A stretch of 34,031 nt of DNA from DATARH01 sp035504235 (GTDB taxonomy: Bacteria; Pseudomonadota; Alphaproteobacteria; ATCC43930; CGMCC-115725), in the NCBI GenBank assembly GCA_035504235.1, contig DATJSH010000267.1, positions 1-34,031 on the forward strand, in the 5' to 3' direction. Shown one piece after another: positions 1-7,045 of the stretch (its first letter is position 1; the number at the start of each line of letters is the position of its first letter). Position numbers and translations under genes: made by a program. The notes under the pieces were generated by a model. The model saw only the letters and a list, made by a program, of their open reading frames with translations, was not told the origin of the DNA and made no database searches.

Positions 1-714
1 ATCGCCCAGGAGACGCGCCTCTTCGATACCGCGCGCGGCGAGACGCGGCCGATGCGCTCCAAGGAAAACGACTATGACTATCGCTATTTCCCCGATCCCG
101 ACCTGCTGCCGCTGGTGCTCGACCCCGCCTGGGTCGCGCAATTGAAGGCCGCGTTGCCCGAGCTGCCCGACAAGAAACGCGCGCGTTTTGTCGGCGATTA
201 CGGGCTTGGTGCGGAGGAGGCCGGGGTGCTGGTCGCCGAGCGGGCGACGGCCGAATTCTTCGAGGATGTCGCCAAAGGGACCGATGGCAAACCCAGGGAC
301 GCCAAGGCCGCGGCCAATTGGGTCGTCGGCGATCTTTTCGGCGCGCTCAACAAAAAGGGCCTCGGCATCGAGCAGTCGCCGGTCTCGGCGCCGGCTCTCG
401 GCGCCCTCATCGATCTCATCGCCGACGGCACGATCTCCGGTCGCATCGCCAAGGATGTCTTCGCCGAGATGGTCGAGACCGGCGGCGATCCCGCGGCCAT
501 CGTCGAGGCAAAGGGCCTGCGCCAAGTCACCGATACCGGCGCGATCGAGGCCGCGGTCGCCGCCGCACTGGCCGCCAACCCTGCTCAGGTCGCGCAATAT
601 GCCGTCAATCCCAAGGTGATCGGCTTTTTTGTCGGCCAGGTGATGAAGGCGACCCAGGGCAAGGCCAACCCGGGCCTCGTCAACGAGCTGCTGAAGAAAA
701 AGCTCGGCGGCTGA
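1..714 (+). CDS. gatB: Aspartyl/glutamyl-tRNA(Asn/Gln) amidotransferase subunit B, 3' part
   Basis: The 5' end lies outside the window; 237 codons and a TGA stop are present. GatB is the kinase/transamidase partner in the GatCAB complex, which turns misacylated Asp-tRNA(Asn) or Glu-tRNA(Gln) into the amide form in the cytoplasm. The visible part begins in the catalytic cradle domain with the family signature SKENDYDYRYFPDPD around codons 19-33. It continues into the helical tail and the C-terminal GatB/YqeY domain, which binds tRNA and ends in LLKKKLGG. The remaining length fits the C-terminal half of a protein of about 480 residues. It converges on the L,D-transpeptidase gene with only 43 nt between the stops. 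Other Gat subunits, if linked, would lie upstream. Identification is secure. Confidence 0.96.
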   Translation: MAQETRLFDTARGETRPMRSKENDYDYRYFPDPDLLPLVLDPAWVAQLKAALPELPDKKRARFVGDYGLGAEEAGVLVAERATAEFFEDVAKGTDGKPRDAKAAANWVVGDLFGALNKKGLGIEQSPVSAPALGALIDLIADGTISGRIAKDVFAEMVETGGDPAAIVEAKGLRQVTDTGAIEAAVAAALAANPAQVAQYAVNPKVIGFFVGQVMKATQGKANPGLVNELLKKKLGG

Positions 715-757
715 CCGGCCTGAGCCGACCGGGCCATGCACGTGCCGCGTTCCGGGT

Positions 758-2128
758 TCAGCCCCCGCGTTGGCCCGATGCCTCGCGTTCCGCGATCGCC
801 CGCCGCCCCGGATCGATATATTGCCAGATCTCGGCATCGCGCCCGTAGGGATCGGGGCGGAATTGCAGCTTGCCGTCGGCATCGGCGAACGCGGTTTCGT
901 ACACCACGAACACGGGCATGGGTTGCGGCAGATCCGGTCGGGTGGTGTCGCCCGTCGCGATCGTTTGATCGATCTCGTCCATCGGTTGCTGCATCAATAG
1001 GGCCGCCAGCTCTCGCGGTTTCTCCACCCTGATGCATCCGTGACTGATATGGCGGTCGTCGCGCGCGAAATAGTTTTTCGACGGCGTGTCGTGCAGGTAG
1101 ACGTCGAACCGGTTCCGCATGTCGAACATGAGCTGCCCGAGCCCCGAGTTGGGTCCGGCTATCTGCTGCAGCTCGCCATTGGGCAACGTGATCATGTGGT
1201 GCTCGGCCAGATAATTCGGATCGCGGTCGGCCTTCGGGAGGATCTCCTTGGCGGCAATGTCCTGCGGGATAGTCCAGGGCGGATTGAAATAAATCCCGGT
1301 GATCGTGGCCTGGAATTCCGGGCTCTGGTTGATCCGCACGTCTTGCCCGACAATGACCTTAGACGAGTAGACCGGCTGGTCGTCGTGGTACAGCACCACC
1401 CGCTCGTCGGCGACATTGACCCAGACGCGGTCCGCTGGCAGCCGGCGCGGCAGCCAGCGTTGGCGTTCGAGATTGACCTCGATCTGGTGCAGGCGCGTGG
1501 TCGCGGCCTTCCCGCCGGCTGGGCTGTCCGTCTGAAAATTCAGCAAAGCCTGGCGCAGCAGCCGGTAGGTCGGCGTCGTCGGCGCCAGCGCTTCGATCGC
1601 CGCCGCCGGGTCGGGGTCGGCGACGGCGGCGTCGAGCGCGGCAGGAATGTCGATCGGCTCGGGCGTCAAGGTCTCGTCATCCGGGCGGCGCTCGACCGGC
1701 ATGATTCCGCGCGCCAATGCGTCCGCATAGGAGAGGAAGGCGTCCGACAGCAGCAGTTCCCGGTCAAGCGGCGACAATGTCGCCGGCGACAGCAGCAGAT
1801 TGATGTGAAACAGCTCGGGGGGGAGGCCCTGGTTGCCGGCGCGCAGCACGGCGTTCATCAGCGACATCGCCTGTGGCTTCCGGTCGGTCCATACCGGCGC
1901 GAAACCGTGGCGTGCGTAGAATCGTCGCAGCAGCTCCGCGTTCACCCGCTCGCCGGCGACGGTCAGCTCCGACCCGCTGTTGAGCAACTGGCCGAGATCC
2001 GCGTTGGGATCAGCCGCGGCCGCGGACGGCACCGGGGCGAGGGCCGATCCGGAGTCCGGCCTTGCCGCGAGAACGGCCGGCGCGGCAAGCGCGCACGCCG
2101 CCGCGATCGCGATCGCGCGGCCCGCCAT
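758..2128 (-). CDS. Secreted L,D-transpeptidase (YkuD domain, YcbB/LdtD-like)
   Basis: Peptidoglycan L,D-transpeptidase predicted to form 3-3 cross-links or attach proteins to murein in the periplasm. The chosen ATG at 2128 opens a clear signal peptide (MAGRAIAIAAACALAAPAVLA), giving 456 residues. An N-terminal scaffold of the YcbB type (FYARHGFAPVWTD) is followed by the YkuD catalytic domain with HDTPSKNYFARDDRHISHGC; the nucleophile is Cys365 in the SHGCIR motif. The small PG-binding module that many YcbB proteins carry between scaffold and catalytic domain is not evident. The frame is open upstream to 2455 and an earlier start (for example 2284) cannot be excluded, since no convincing ribosome-binding site precedes 2128. 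The family call is strong, the start moderate. Confidence 0.9.
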   Translation of the reverse strand: MAGRAIAIAAACALAAPAVLAARPDSGSALAPVPSAAAADPNADLGQLLNSGSELTVAGERVNAELLRRFYARHGFAPVWTDRKPQAMSLMNAVLRAGNQGLPPELFHINLLLSPATLSPLDRELLLSDAFLSYADALARGIMPVERRPDDETLTPEPIDIPAALDAAVADPDPAAAIEALAPTTPTYRLLRQALLNFQTDSPAGGKAATTRLHQIEVNLERQRWLPRRLPADRVWVNVADERVVLYHDDQPVYSSKVIVGQDVRINQSPEFQATITGIYFNPPWTIPQDIAAKEILPKADRDPNYLAEHHMITLPNGELQQIAGPNSGLGQLMFDMRNRFDVYLHDTPSKNYFARDDRHISHGCIRVEKPRELAALLMQQPMDEIDQTIATGDTTRPDLPQPMPVFVVYETAFADADGKLQFRPDPYGRDAEIWQYIDPGRRAIAEREASGQRGG

Positions 2129-2539
2129 TGGTGCGGCGCGTGCCAGCAGATCTGTTGCCGAGAATCCGCGTGATGGGAACAAGATCGCCTCGCCGATGGC
2201 GTGATTCCGCGCGGATTCGCGCTGCCGCCGGTGGAAAACGGCGGTTCGCGTTCGCGGTTCCGAACCTGGTGTGCGCAAAACCATGACGCGGGTGCCTCTG
2301 GTAACGACTGATGCCCTTGGCAGCGAGGTTGCTTCAAGCGGCGGTAAAAGCAAGGTTTTCGTTGATCGACCGACGATGTTCACGCCTCGGAATTCGACCT
2401 CTGGAGGGTGCCGCGGCCCCCGTCCGATTTTTGCGCGGCGAAGGGCGGGAACCATAAGGCTATTTCTCCGTTGCTACATGCTGTCAATCACTTGCCGATT
2501 GTCGTATGGTGCAAGTCTCTCAACTGTGGAGGAAAATGG
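2129..2539. other. Divergent intergenic region, 411 nt
   Basis: Stretch between the L,D-transpeptidase and the proline-rich lipoprotein. No separate gene is supported. Reading frames stay open on both strands because of high GC, but they lack a start with ribosome-binding site and family-like content. It should hold promoters for both flanking genes; the best minus-strand candidate is listed separately. The last 12 bases contain the lipoprotein ribosome-binding site. Confidence 0.6.
2459..2487 (-). promoter_or_regulatory. Candidate sigma-70-type promoter for the L,D-transpeptidase
   Basis: On the minus strand an exact TTGACA (2482-2487) is followed after 17 nt by AATAGC (2459-2464), which is a weak -10 match. 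It points toward the L,D-transpeptidase and would leave a leader of roughly 320 nt before the ATG at 2128, which is long. It is a prediction from sequence only. Confidence 0.3.
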
Positions 2540-2731
2540 ATGTCCGACGTTCTAAAAATGGCACGCCTCAGGCAGTTGCTTAGTGCCGCGGCGGTGACCG
2601 TTGCGGTTACCGCGCTGCTCGCAGGGTGCGCCCCGGCGCCGGCTCCGCCGCCGCCTCCGCCGCCACCGGCTCCGATGGCCGCGCCGATGCCGCCACCGCC
2701 GCCGCCACCGGCTCCGCCAGTCCGCGGTTAA
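2540..2731 (+). CDS. Small proline-rich lipoprotein
   Basis: 63 residues. The ATG at 2540 is fixed by GGAGG at 2528-2532 with a 7-nt spacer. A short charged n-region and a hydrophobic stretch end in the lipobox LLAGC (Cys29), so it is predicted to be lipidated and membrane-anchored after signal peptidase II cleavage. The mature part is nothing but Pro/Ala/Met tracts (PPPPPPPPAP, then PPPPPPPAPP) encoded by imperfect repeats, and it ends PVRG. There is no folded domain. The start of the mature region resembles that of the OmpA-domain lipoprotein at 6451-6885, as if this were the anchor and linker without the peptidoglycan-binding domain. Function is unknown; a wall spacer or tether is a guess. 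Confidence 0.75.
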   Translation: MSDVLKMARLRQLLSAAAVTVAVTALLAGCAPAPAPPPPPPPPAPMAAPMPPPPPPPAPPVRG

Positions 2732-2740
2732 CGGCAATAC

Positions 2741-2834
2741 GGTCAGGCCCAAAGGATTCGATCCTCGTCGATCGACCTGCGGGCCTGACCGCCATCGACT
2801 TAAACGAGGCGCGGGAGGCTAAAGCCGCCCGCGC
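2741..2834. terminator. Two hairpins between convergent genes
   Basis: A perfect 10-bp inverted repeat GGTCAGGCCC (2741-2750) / GGGCCTGACC (2781-2790) encloses a 30-nt loop. It is followed by a compact GC-rich hairpin with arms 2809-2820 and 2823-2834 and one mismatch. Neither has a run of T on its flank, so intrinsic termination is uncertain. Their position between the ends of the lipoprotein gene and hpt suits a transcription-blocking role. Confidence 0.45.
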
Positions 2835-2909
2835 CCTCGGCTACTCGTGCCCTTAATCAACGCGGCCCAGGGTGAGGCCAACCCGGTCCGCAAGAAGGCC
2901 GCCAAGAGG

Positions 2910-3452
2910 TCAATGCTCATCTTCACTTGGCGTCAGCCGGTAGACACCGGGCAGGTTGCGGTATTGCTCGGCGTAGTCCATGCCGTAGCCGACGACGAAC
3001 TCGTTGGGGATGTCGAAGCCTTTGTAGCGGATCGCGACGGCGGGTCCGCCGCCTTCGACATGCTTGTGCAGCAGCGCGCAGACATCGAGGCTCGCCGGTT
3101 CGAGCTTTTCCAGCGCGGCGATGAGCGCGGTGATCGTTAGGCCGCTATCGACGATGTCCTCGACGACGATGACATCATGCCCGCCAATGTCGAGCCCGGG
3201 TATGTCGTCGCCGAGCACGACGGCGCCCGACGAGCGCGCCGCCTTGCCGTAGGACGAGGCGCGGACGAAATCGATGACGAATGGCGTATCGATCCGCCGC
3301 ATGAGGTCGGCGGCGAAGACGGTCGCGCCCTTGAGCACGATGACCAGCGTCAGTTTCGCGCCGCGGTGGTTCTCGGAGATTTGCCGGGCGAGCTCGGCCA
3401 CCCGCTTTCTGATACGGCCCGCCGAGATCAGCGGGCGCAGGCGACTCGTCAA
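2910..3452 (-). CDS. hpt: Hypoxanthine phosphoribosyltransferase
   Basis: 180 residues, normal for the family. It converts hypoxanthine (and often guanine) plus PRPP to IMP (GMP) and pyrophosphate in cytoplasmic purine salvage. The PRPP-binding motif VVEDIVDSGLT lies at about residues 96-106. The family's LKG (residues 40-42) and SSYG loop are also present, and the C-terminal VGYGMDYAEQYRNLP is typical. The start is a TTG at 3452 without a good ribosome-binding site. A GTG 17 codons further in exists but would remove the first helix that the family keeps. It lies 13 nt downstream of the hypothetical gene at 3466-3891 on the same strand, so the two are probably one transcript. Confidence 0.95.
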   Translation of the reverse strand: MTSRLRPLISAGRIRKRVAELARQISENHRGAKLTLVIVLKGATVFAADLMRRIDTPFVIDFVRASSYGKAARSSGAVVLGDDIPGLDIGGHDVIVVEDIVDSGLTITALIAALEKLEPASLDVCALLHKHVEGGGPAVAIRYKGFDIPNEFVVGYGMDYAEQYRNLPGVYRLTPSEDEH

Positions 3453-3465
3453 ACGGCCAACGCGC

Positions 3466-3891
3466 TCAATCGCGGCGGTAGGGGTAGCAGCGAGCGCGCT
3501 CGAGCGTCATCCCGTAATATTCGGCGAGCGCGCGAATCGCATCACCTTCCTCGGGGTAGGGATCGGCATTGCCGAGGCCGACGATGATCGGCCGGAAGCT
3601 GCGGTCATCCTTGCCGCCGGCTGCCAGCATCGCGGTGGCGAGCGGCGTGCCGTCATCGCTGCGCAGGGTCAGGAACAGCGGCATCTCGCGCTGGATATGC
3701 GCCTTAAGGCCGATTTCCTGTTCGAAATAAACGTTTGATATCGGGCGAAAACTTTGCGCAGCCTTTTCCCGCTCCTTGCGGAAATACTTCTCGACCGCGT
3801 GCCGCATCACTTCCGATTCGCTCGCCGCCTCGGCCTCGGTTTCGATCCGAAACCAGGTTTTGCCGCCGGGCGCATCGCAAACGTATCTCAT
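3466..3891 (-). CDS. Conserved-looking hypothetical protein upstream of hpt
   Basis: 141 residues, not recognised as a named family. The ATG at 3891 is chosen because AGGAGG (3896-3901 on the complementary strand) sits 4 nt upstream; another ATG five codons earlier lacks such a site. The protein starts MRYVCDAPGGKTWFRI, is soluble, and shows no signal peptide or membrane helix. The middle is rich in charged residues (KYFRKEREKAAQSF), and the C-terminal half carries IIVGLGNADPYPEEGDAIRA. The gene immediately precedes hpt, so co-transcription is likely, but no functional link can be read from the sequence. Confidence 0.75.
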   Translation of the reverse strand: MRYVCDAPGGKTWFRIETEAEAASESEVMRHAVEKYFRKEREKAAQSFRPISNVYFEQEIGLKAHIQREMPLFLTLRSDDGTPLATAMLAAGGKDDRSFRPIIVGLGNADPYPEEGDAIRALAEYYGMTLERARCYPYRRD

Positions 3892-4078
3892 GCTTCCTCC
3901 TGGCAAGTCCGATAAGAAACGGCATCGCGAAGGACGGGATCACGAAAGAGAAAAATCCCGACGCGGCGTCGAGTCAACAGCGGAGCGCGCGCAAAAGGCA
4001 AATCGTCCGTGTTCGGAACTCGCCTCTCATTTTCCGTCGCAAATTGCAGAGAGGGGCTTATCGCGCGCGCCTGCTTTT

Positions 4079-4110
4079 GCGAAAAAATGGCGGAGGACCG
4101 CCATTTTCGC
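4079..4110. terminator. Symmetric A/T-flanked hairpin, probable intrinsic terminator
   Basis: A perfect 10-bp stem AAAATGGCGG (4084-4093) / CCGCCATTTT (4098-4107) with an AGGA loop is extended by GCG/CGC. Read on the minus strand it ends in six T, a good terminator shape, and the plus strand gives four T inside the stem. It lies upstream of the gene at 4180 and downstream, on the minus strand, of the AI-2E permease. It may end permease transcripts that run antisense through the 4180 gene. Confidence 0.55.
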
Positions 4111-4179
4111 TGCAGATCGATATGTGGCACGGGCAATGAAGCTGAAAGCGGCAGAAAACCAATTTCCAAGGAGCCTGCC

Positions 4180-4395
4180 GTGACCGATGTTTCGCAAGTC
4201 CAGCTTCCCCGCTTTGCTTCGCTGACCGATGCGACGATGAGCGCGCCGCAGGCGCAATCGCGTCTCGCTCGCTTTTTTCTGGCGCCGTTCGTCGATGTCG
4301 ACGAGCGTGTCGCGCGTCTCGCTGCGGCCGATCGGGCCGAGCGCGAAGGGCGCGCCGCTTTTATGTCCGGTGCGGCCGAATCGCGCCGCTCCTAG
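4180..4395 (+). CDS. Small hypothetical protein, 71 residues
   Basis: The start is a GTG at 4180 with AAGGAG at 4168-4173 and a 6-nt spacer. The frame is open further upstream but without a comparable site. The protein (beginning VTDVSQVQLPRFASL) has no signal peptide and no membrane helix. Its C-terminal half is arginine/alanine rich with DVDERVARLAAADRAEREGR, probably helical. I do not recognise a family. Its last 35 nt overlap the 3' end of the oppositely oriented permease gene. The good ribosome-binding site supports a real gene; conservation across relatives would settle it. Confidence 0.6.
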   Translation: MTDVSQVQLPRFASLTDATMSAPQAQSRLARFFLAPFVDVDERVARLAAADRAEREGRAAFMSGAAESRRS

Positions 4396-5518
4396 CGGCG
4401 CGTCGTGCCGGGCGAGGCGATGTCGCCGGCTCCGCCGCCAACACCGCCTCCGGCTCGAGCGTGCCGGTCCAGTCGCGCCATAAGGCGATCAGCGCCGCCA
4501 TGATCGCCGGCCCGAGAAAGAGGCCGATAAACCCCAGCGTCTCGAGCCCGCCGAGCAGCCCCAGCAGCACCCACAAAAACGGCAGCCGCGCTTGGCCTCC
4601 GATCAGTACCGGCCGCACGAAATGATCGGCGACAAAGACAACGACGCTGGCGCCGGCGAAAATGATCGCGGCTCCCAGTGTCTTGCCGATCGACAGCATA
4701 TAGAGCGCCGCCAAAGTGTAGATCAGCGGCGCGCCGAATGGAATGACCGCGAGAACGCCGGTCATCCCCGCGACGGAAGCGGGGTAGGGCAGTCCCGCCA
4801 CGACATAAATGATGCCGATGACCACCCCTTCGGCGAGGCCCACCAGCACCAGCCCATTCACTGTGCCGTGTACCGCATCGATCATGTTGCGGCCGATGCT
4901 TTCCCCGCGTTTGCCAAGTGTCCGGTCGCTCAGTTCCTGCAGTTGCGCGGCGATCGTGCTGCCGTTGCGGAACAGAAAGAACATCGTCAGCAGCGTGAAG
5001 AGAAAGATCACCAGGCGACGGGCCGCTTCCCCACCATATTCGCGTGCCGATTCGGCAAACATTCGCGGGTTGAGCCGACCGAACATCGCCTCGGCCATGA
5101 TTGGGTCCGAGAGGTTTGTATGCCACCAATCGGCGATCGACGGGCCGACGACCGGGAGATCGTTGATCCATTGCGGTACGGCGAGGCCGTTATGCCGCGC
5201 GGCGATGATTAGCTGGATCAAGACGTGGCTCTCGTGCGCGATGGCAATGCCGAGCAGGACCAGCGGCGTCACGAACGCGACACCGACGATCAAAGTGAGC
5301 AGTAGCGGGGCGATAATCCGGCCGCCATGCTCGGGGAAGAGTCGCAAAAGCCGCTGATAGAGCGGCCACAGCGCAATCGACAGCACCGCCGCCCAGGCTA
5401 GCGCCGGTAGGAAGTCATGGAGAATCCACAAGCCGACGATCACGAACACCGCCGCTACGACAAAGCGGGCGCGGAGTTGCGACGGCGGCTCTGACACTGC
5501 GCGGTCGGGGTCGGTCAA
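4361..5518 (-). CDS. AI-2E family (PerM/YdiK-type) inner-membrane transporter
   Basis: 385 residues with about seven to eight hydrophobic segments in the order typical of the AI-2E/DUF20 family. The order is an N-terminal pair (FVVAAVFVIVGLWIL and the ALAWAAVLSIALWPLY region), a soluble middle, then a cluster of C-terminal helices (GLVLVGLAEGVVIGIIYVV, VLLGLLGGLETLGFIGL). Members export autoinducer-2, ions or other small molecules; the substrate is not predictable here. The start is TTG at 5518, strongly supported by GGAGGG (5527-5532) with an 8-nt spacer. The C-terminal tail is basic and Pro/Arg rich, and its coding region overlaps the opposite gene at 4180-4395. Confidence 0.88.
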   Translation of the reverse strand: MTDPDRAVSEPPSQLRARFVVAAVFVIVGLWILHDFLPALAWAAVLSIALWPLYQRLLRLFPEHGGRIIAPLLLTLIVGVAFVTPLVLLGIAIAHESHVLIQLIIAARHNGLAVPQWINDLPVVGPSIADWWHTNLSDPIMAEAMFGRLNPRMFAESAREYGGEAARRLVIFLFTLLTMFFLFRNGSTIAAQLQELSDRTLGKRGESIGRNMIDAVHGTVNGLVLVGLAEGVVIGIIYVVAGLPYPASVAGMTGVLAVIPFGAPLIYTLAALYMLSIGKTLGAAIIFAGASVVVFVADHFVRPVLIGGQARLPFLWVLLGLLGGLETLGFIGLFLGPAIMAALIALWRDWTGTLEPEAVLAAEPATSPRPARRAARSGAIRPHRT

Positions 5519-5745
5519 CGTGCGTTCCCTCCACTCGGCGAATAAGTGTATCGAAGCTGCGAGGCGGGCGCACGAGGTGCTGGCGGCATAGTGCCGCGCA
5601 GTGCTCCAAAAACATCATTTGCCGTAGGCGTCGAGCGCGGCCTTGCTCCCCTCTCGCAGGGAGAATACGCTTTTCCGTCTGGGCGAACGGCAGTCGGCGA
5701 GAGCGCGCTTGCCGAGGCCGGGTGTCAAGCACGGAGGTCAAAGGG

Positions 5746-6249
5746 ATGAGCTACACGCTCAAGCAGATGTCAAAGGAGATGCACGATATCATCGCCGCGA
5801 ATCCGGGGCCGGCCGGCCGCGAGCAGGTCCGTGCTCTCGTACAAAAGGCCTGTGCCGACACGGAGTTTGTCGCCGAGCATCTGCCGGAAGATGGGCCGGA
5901 GCGCAAGATCCTCTATGAGGATCCGGAATTCAAATTTTGCATTCTTGCGCATGTCTATCACGGCGCGAAGGAAAGCGCGCCGCACGACCACGGCCCAACC
6001 TGGGCGATCTACGGCCAGGCGGTCGGCGAGACGGTGATGAGCGACTGGGACAAGCTTGCGCCGGCGAGCGAAAGCGAGCCGGGTAAAGTCAAGCTGCGTC
6101 GCGAGTACACGCTCACCCCGGGCATGGCCTATGTGTACAACGAGGGCGATCTGCATTCGCCGCGTCGCGCCGGTTCGACCCGCCTCATTCGTATCGAAGG
6201 GCGGGACGTCACCAAGATCCGCCGCTTCGCCTACGAGCGGATGTCGTAA
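5746..6249 (+). CDS. Cupin-fold protein, cysteine-dioxygenase-like
   Basis: 167 residues; ATG at 5746 with GGAGG at 5733-5737. A single cupin domain is visible. Motif 1 contains APHDHGPTWAIYGQ, with two histidines but without the usual glutamate ligand. Motif 2 contains GDLHSP, giving the third histidine. A three-His metal site of this shape is typical of cysteine dioxygenase and 3-mercaptopropionate dioxygenase relatives, which oxidise thiols with Fe(II) and O2. The short N-terminal helical part (MSYTLKQMSKEM) replaces the longer one of true cysteine dioxygenases. The fold is well supported; the substrate is open. A strong terminator follows 38 nt after the stop, so the gene is probably monocistronic. 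Confidence 0.8.
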   Translation: MSYTLKQMSKEMHDIIAANPGPAGREQVRALVQKACADTEFVAEHLPEDGPERKILYEDPEFKFCILAHVYHGAKESAPHDHGPTWAIYGQAVGETVMSDWDKLAPASESEPGKVKLRREYTLTPGMAYVYNEGDLHSPRRAGSTRLIRIEGRDVTKIRRFAYERMS

Positions 6250-6287
6250 AACACGAATCGCCTGTCCAGCGACACGACCTATCAAGC

Positions 6288-6317
6288 AAAACCCCCGGCC
6301 GAATGGCCGGGGGTTTT
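6288..6317 (+). terminator. Intrinsic terminator after the cupin gene
   Basis: Perfect 13-bp stem AAAACCCCCGGCC (6288-6300) / GGCCGGGGGTTTT (6305-6317) with a GAAT loop. The symmetric A and T ends make it able to act in both directions. It is the clearest terminator in the window. Confidence 0.9.
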
Positions 6318-6371
6318 CAATTGTCGAAGCCCGTGAAGGGGAAATTTCAGACTCAGGACCAGACATGGAAA

Positions 6372-6403
6372 ATCGAGGGCATTCCGCGTGGAATGCCCTC
6401 GAT
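6372..6403 (-). terminator. Intrinsic terminator after the OmpA-domain lipoprotein gene
   Basis: Perfect 14-bp stem ATCGAGGGCATTCC (6372-6385) / GGAATGCCCTCGAT (6390-6403) with a 4-nt loop. On the minus strand the stem is followed by a short T run (the stem's final T plus three more), so it serves the gene ending at 6451. It lies 54 nt from the terminator of the convergent cupin gene. Confidence 0.8.
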
Positions 6404-6450
6404 CCACTGAAGGGGAACAACGGCAGCGATGGTCATCGCTGCCGCCGACC

Positions 6451-6885
6451 TTAGCCCTCGACTACCGTCACCCGGCGATTGCGCGGCTCGCGCACGCCGT
6501 TCGGGGTCGGGACGGCGAGATCGTTCTCGCCGCGACCGGCAACGGTCATCGACCTCCACGGCACACCCATGTGGGCGAGGATGTGGGCAACAATCCGCGC
6601 GCGGCGCACCGACAAACGCTGATTGTAAGCGGCCGAGCCCGAGGTATCGGTATAGCCAGTAACCTGCACGGTTACCACGCCGCCCGCTCTGAAAGTAGCC
6701 GCGGCCTGCCTCAGGATTGCGACACCCTGCGGGCCAACCCACGAGCGGTTCCACGCGAAGTATACGGTGAAGACCCTAGCGGCAGATGCCTGCGGCGGAG
6801 GTGGCGGGGGCGGCGGTGCAGGCGCCGGAACGGGCGCACAAGCCGCCATCATCAGGAGGGTGCAGAGGGCAAGGACACGCTTCAT
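6451..6885 (-). CDS. OmpA-domain lipoprotein
   Basis: 144 residues. The N-terminus MKRVLALCTLLMMAAC has a lipobox (MAAC, Cys16), so the protein should be a lipoprotein. A proline tract (residues 18-31) links to an OmpA-like peptidoglycan-binding domain with TGYTDTSGSAAYNQRLSVRR and the terminal NRRVTV. The Asp of the TDTSG loop and the Arg of NRR are the usual diaminopimelate contacts. It is predicted to anchor the outer membrane to murein, as Pal-like proteins do, but it is shorter than Pal and is not next to tol genes. GGAGGA lies about 6 nt upstream of the ATG. It has its own terminator at 6372-6403. Confidence 0.9.
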   Translation of the reverse strand: MKRVLALCTLLMMAACAPVPAPAPPPPPPPPQASAARVFTVYFAWNRSWVGPQGVAILRQAAATFRAGGVVTVQVTGYTDTSGSAAYNQRLSVRRARIVAHILAHMGVPWRSMTVAGRGENDLAVPTPNGVREPRNRRVTVVEG

Positions 6886-6917
6886 CGGGTTCCTCCGACA
6901 GTTGAGAACACAACCAT

Positions 6918-6947
6918 ATAATAAATCACGCGATTATACTACCGCAA
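6918..6947 (-). promoter_or_regulatory. Candidate promoter of the OmpA-domain lipoprotein gene
   Basis: On the minus strand TTGCGG (6942-6947) and TATTAT (6918-6923) are separated by 18 nt. The latter matches the -10 consensus at five of six bases and lies in an AT-rich island unusual for this DNA. A second -10-like TATAAT occurs at 6933-6938. The leader to the ATG at 6885 would be about 25-45 nt. Confidence 0.4.
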
Positions 6948-7045
6948 ACCGTTATAGGCGGGTTAACCGATTGATCCATCAAACGCAAGAGGCGTGCGCC
7001 GAAGGGCCCATCAACCTACGGCTCATCGCGTTACAGTGGAGCGCG

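Noticed and set aside
1040..2173. Long open frame on the plus strand opposite the L,D-transpeptidase
   Set aside because: Arg/Val/Gln-rich shadow with no motif; the opposite strand has a complete catalytic domain.
2641..2720. CCG/CCA repeats as a tandem-repeat or CRISPR-like array
   Set aside because: They are codons of the polyproline tract in the small lipoprotein; no spacers or regular unit.
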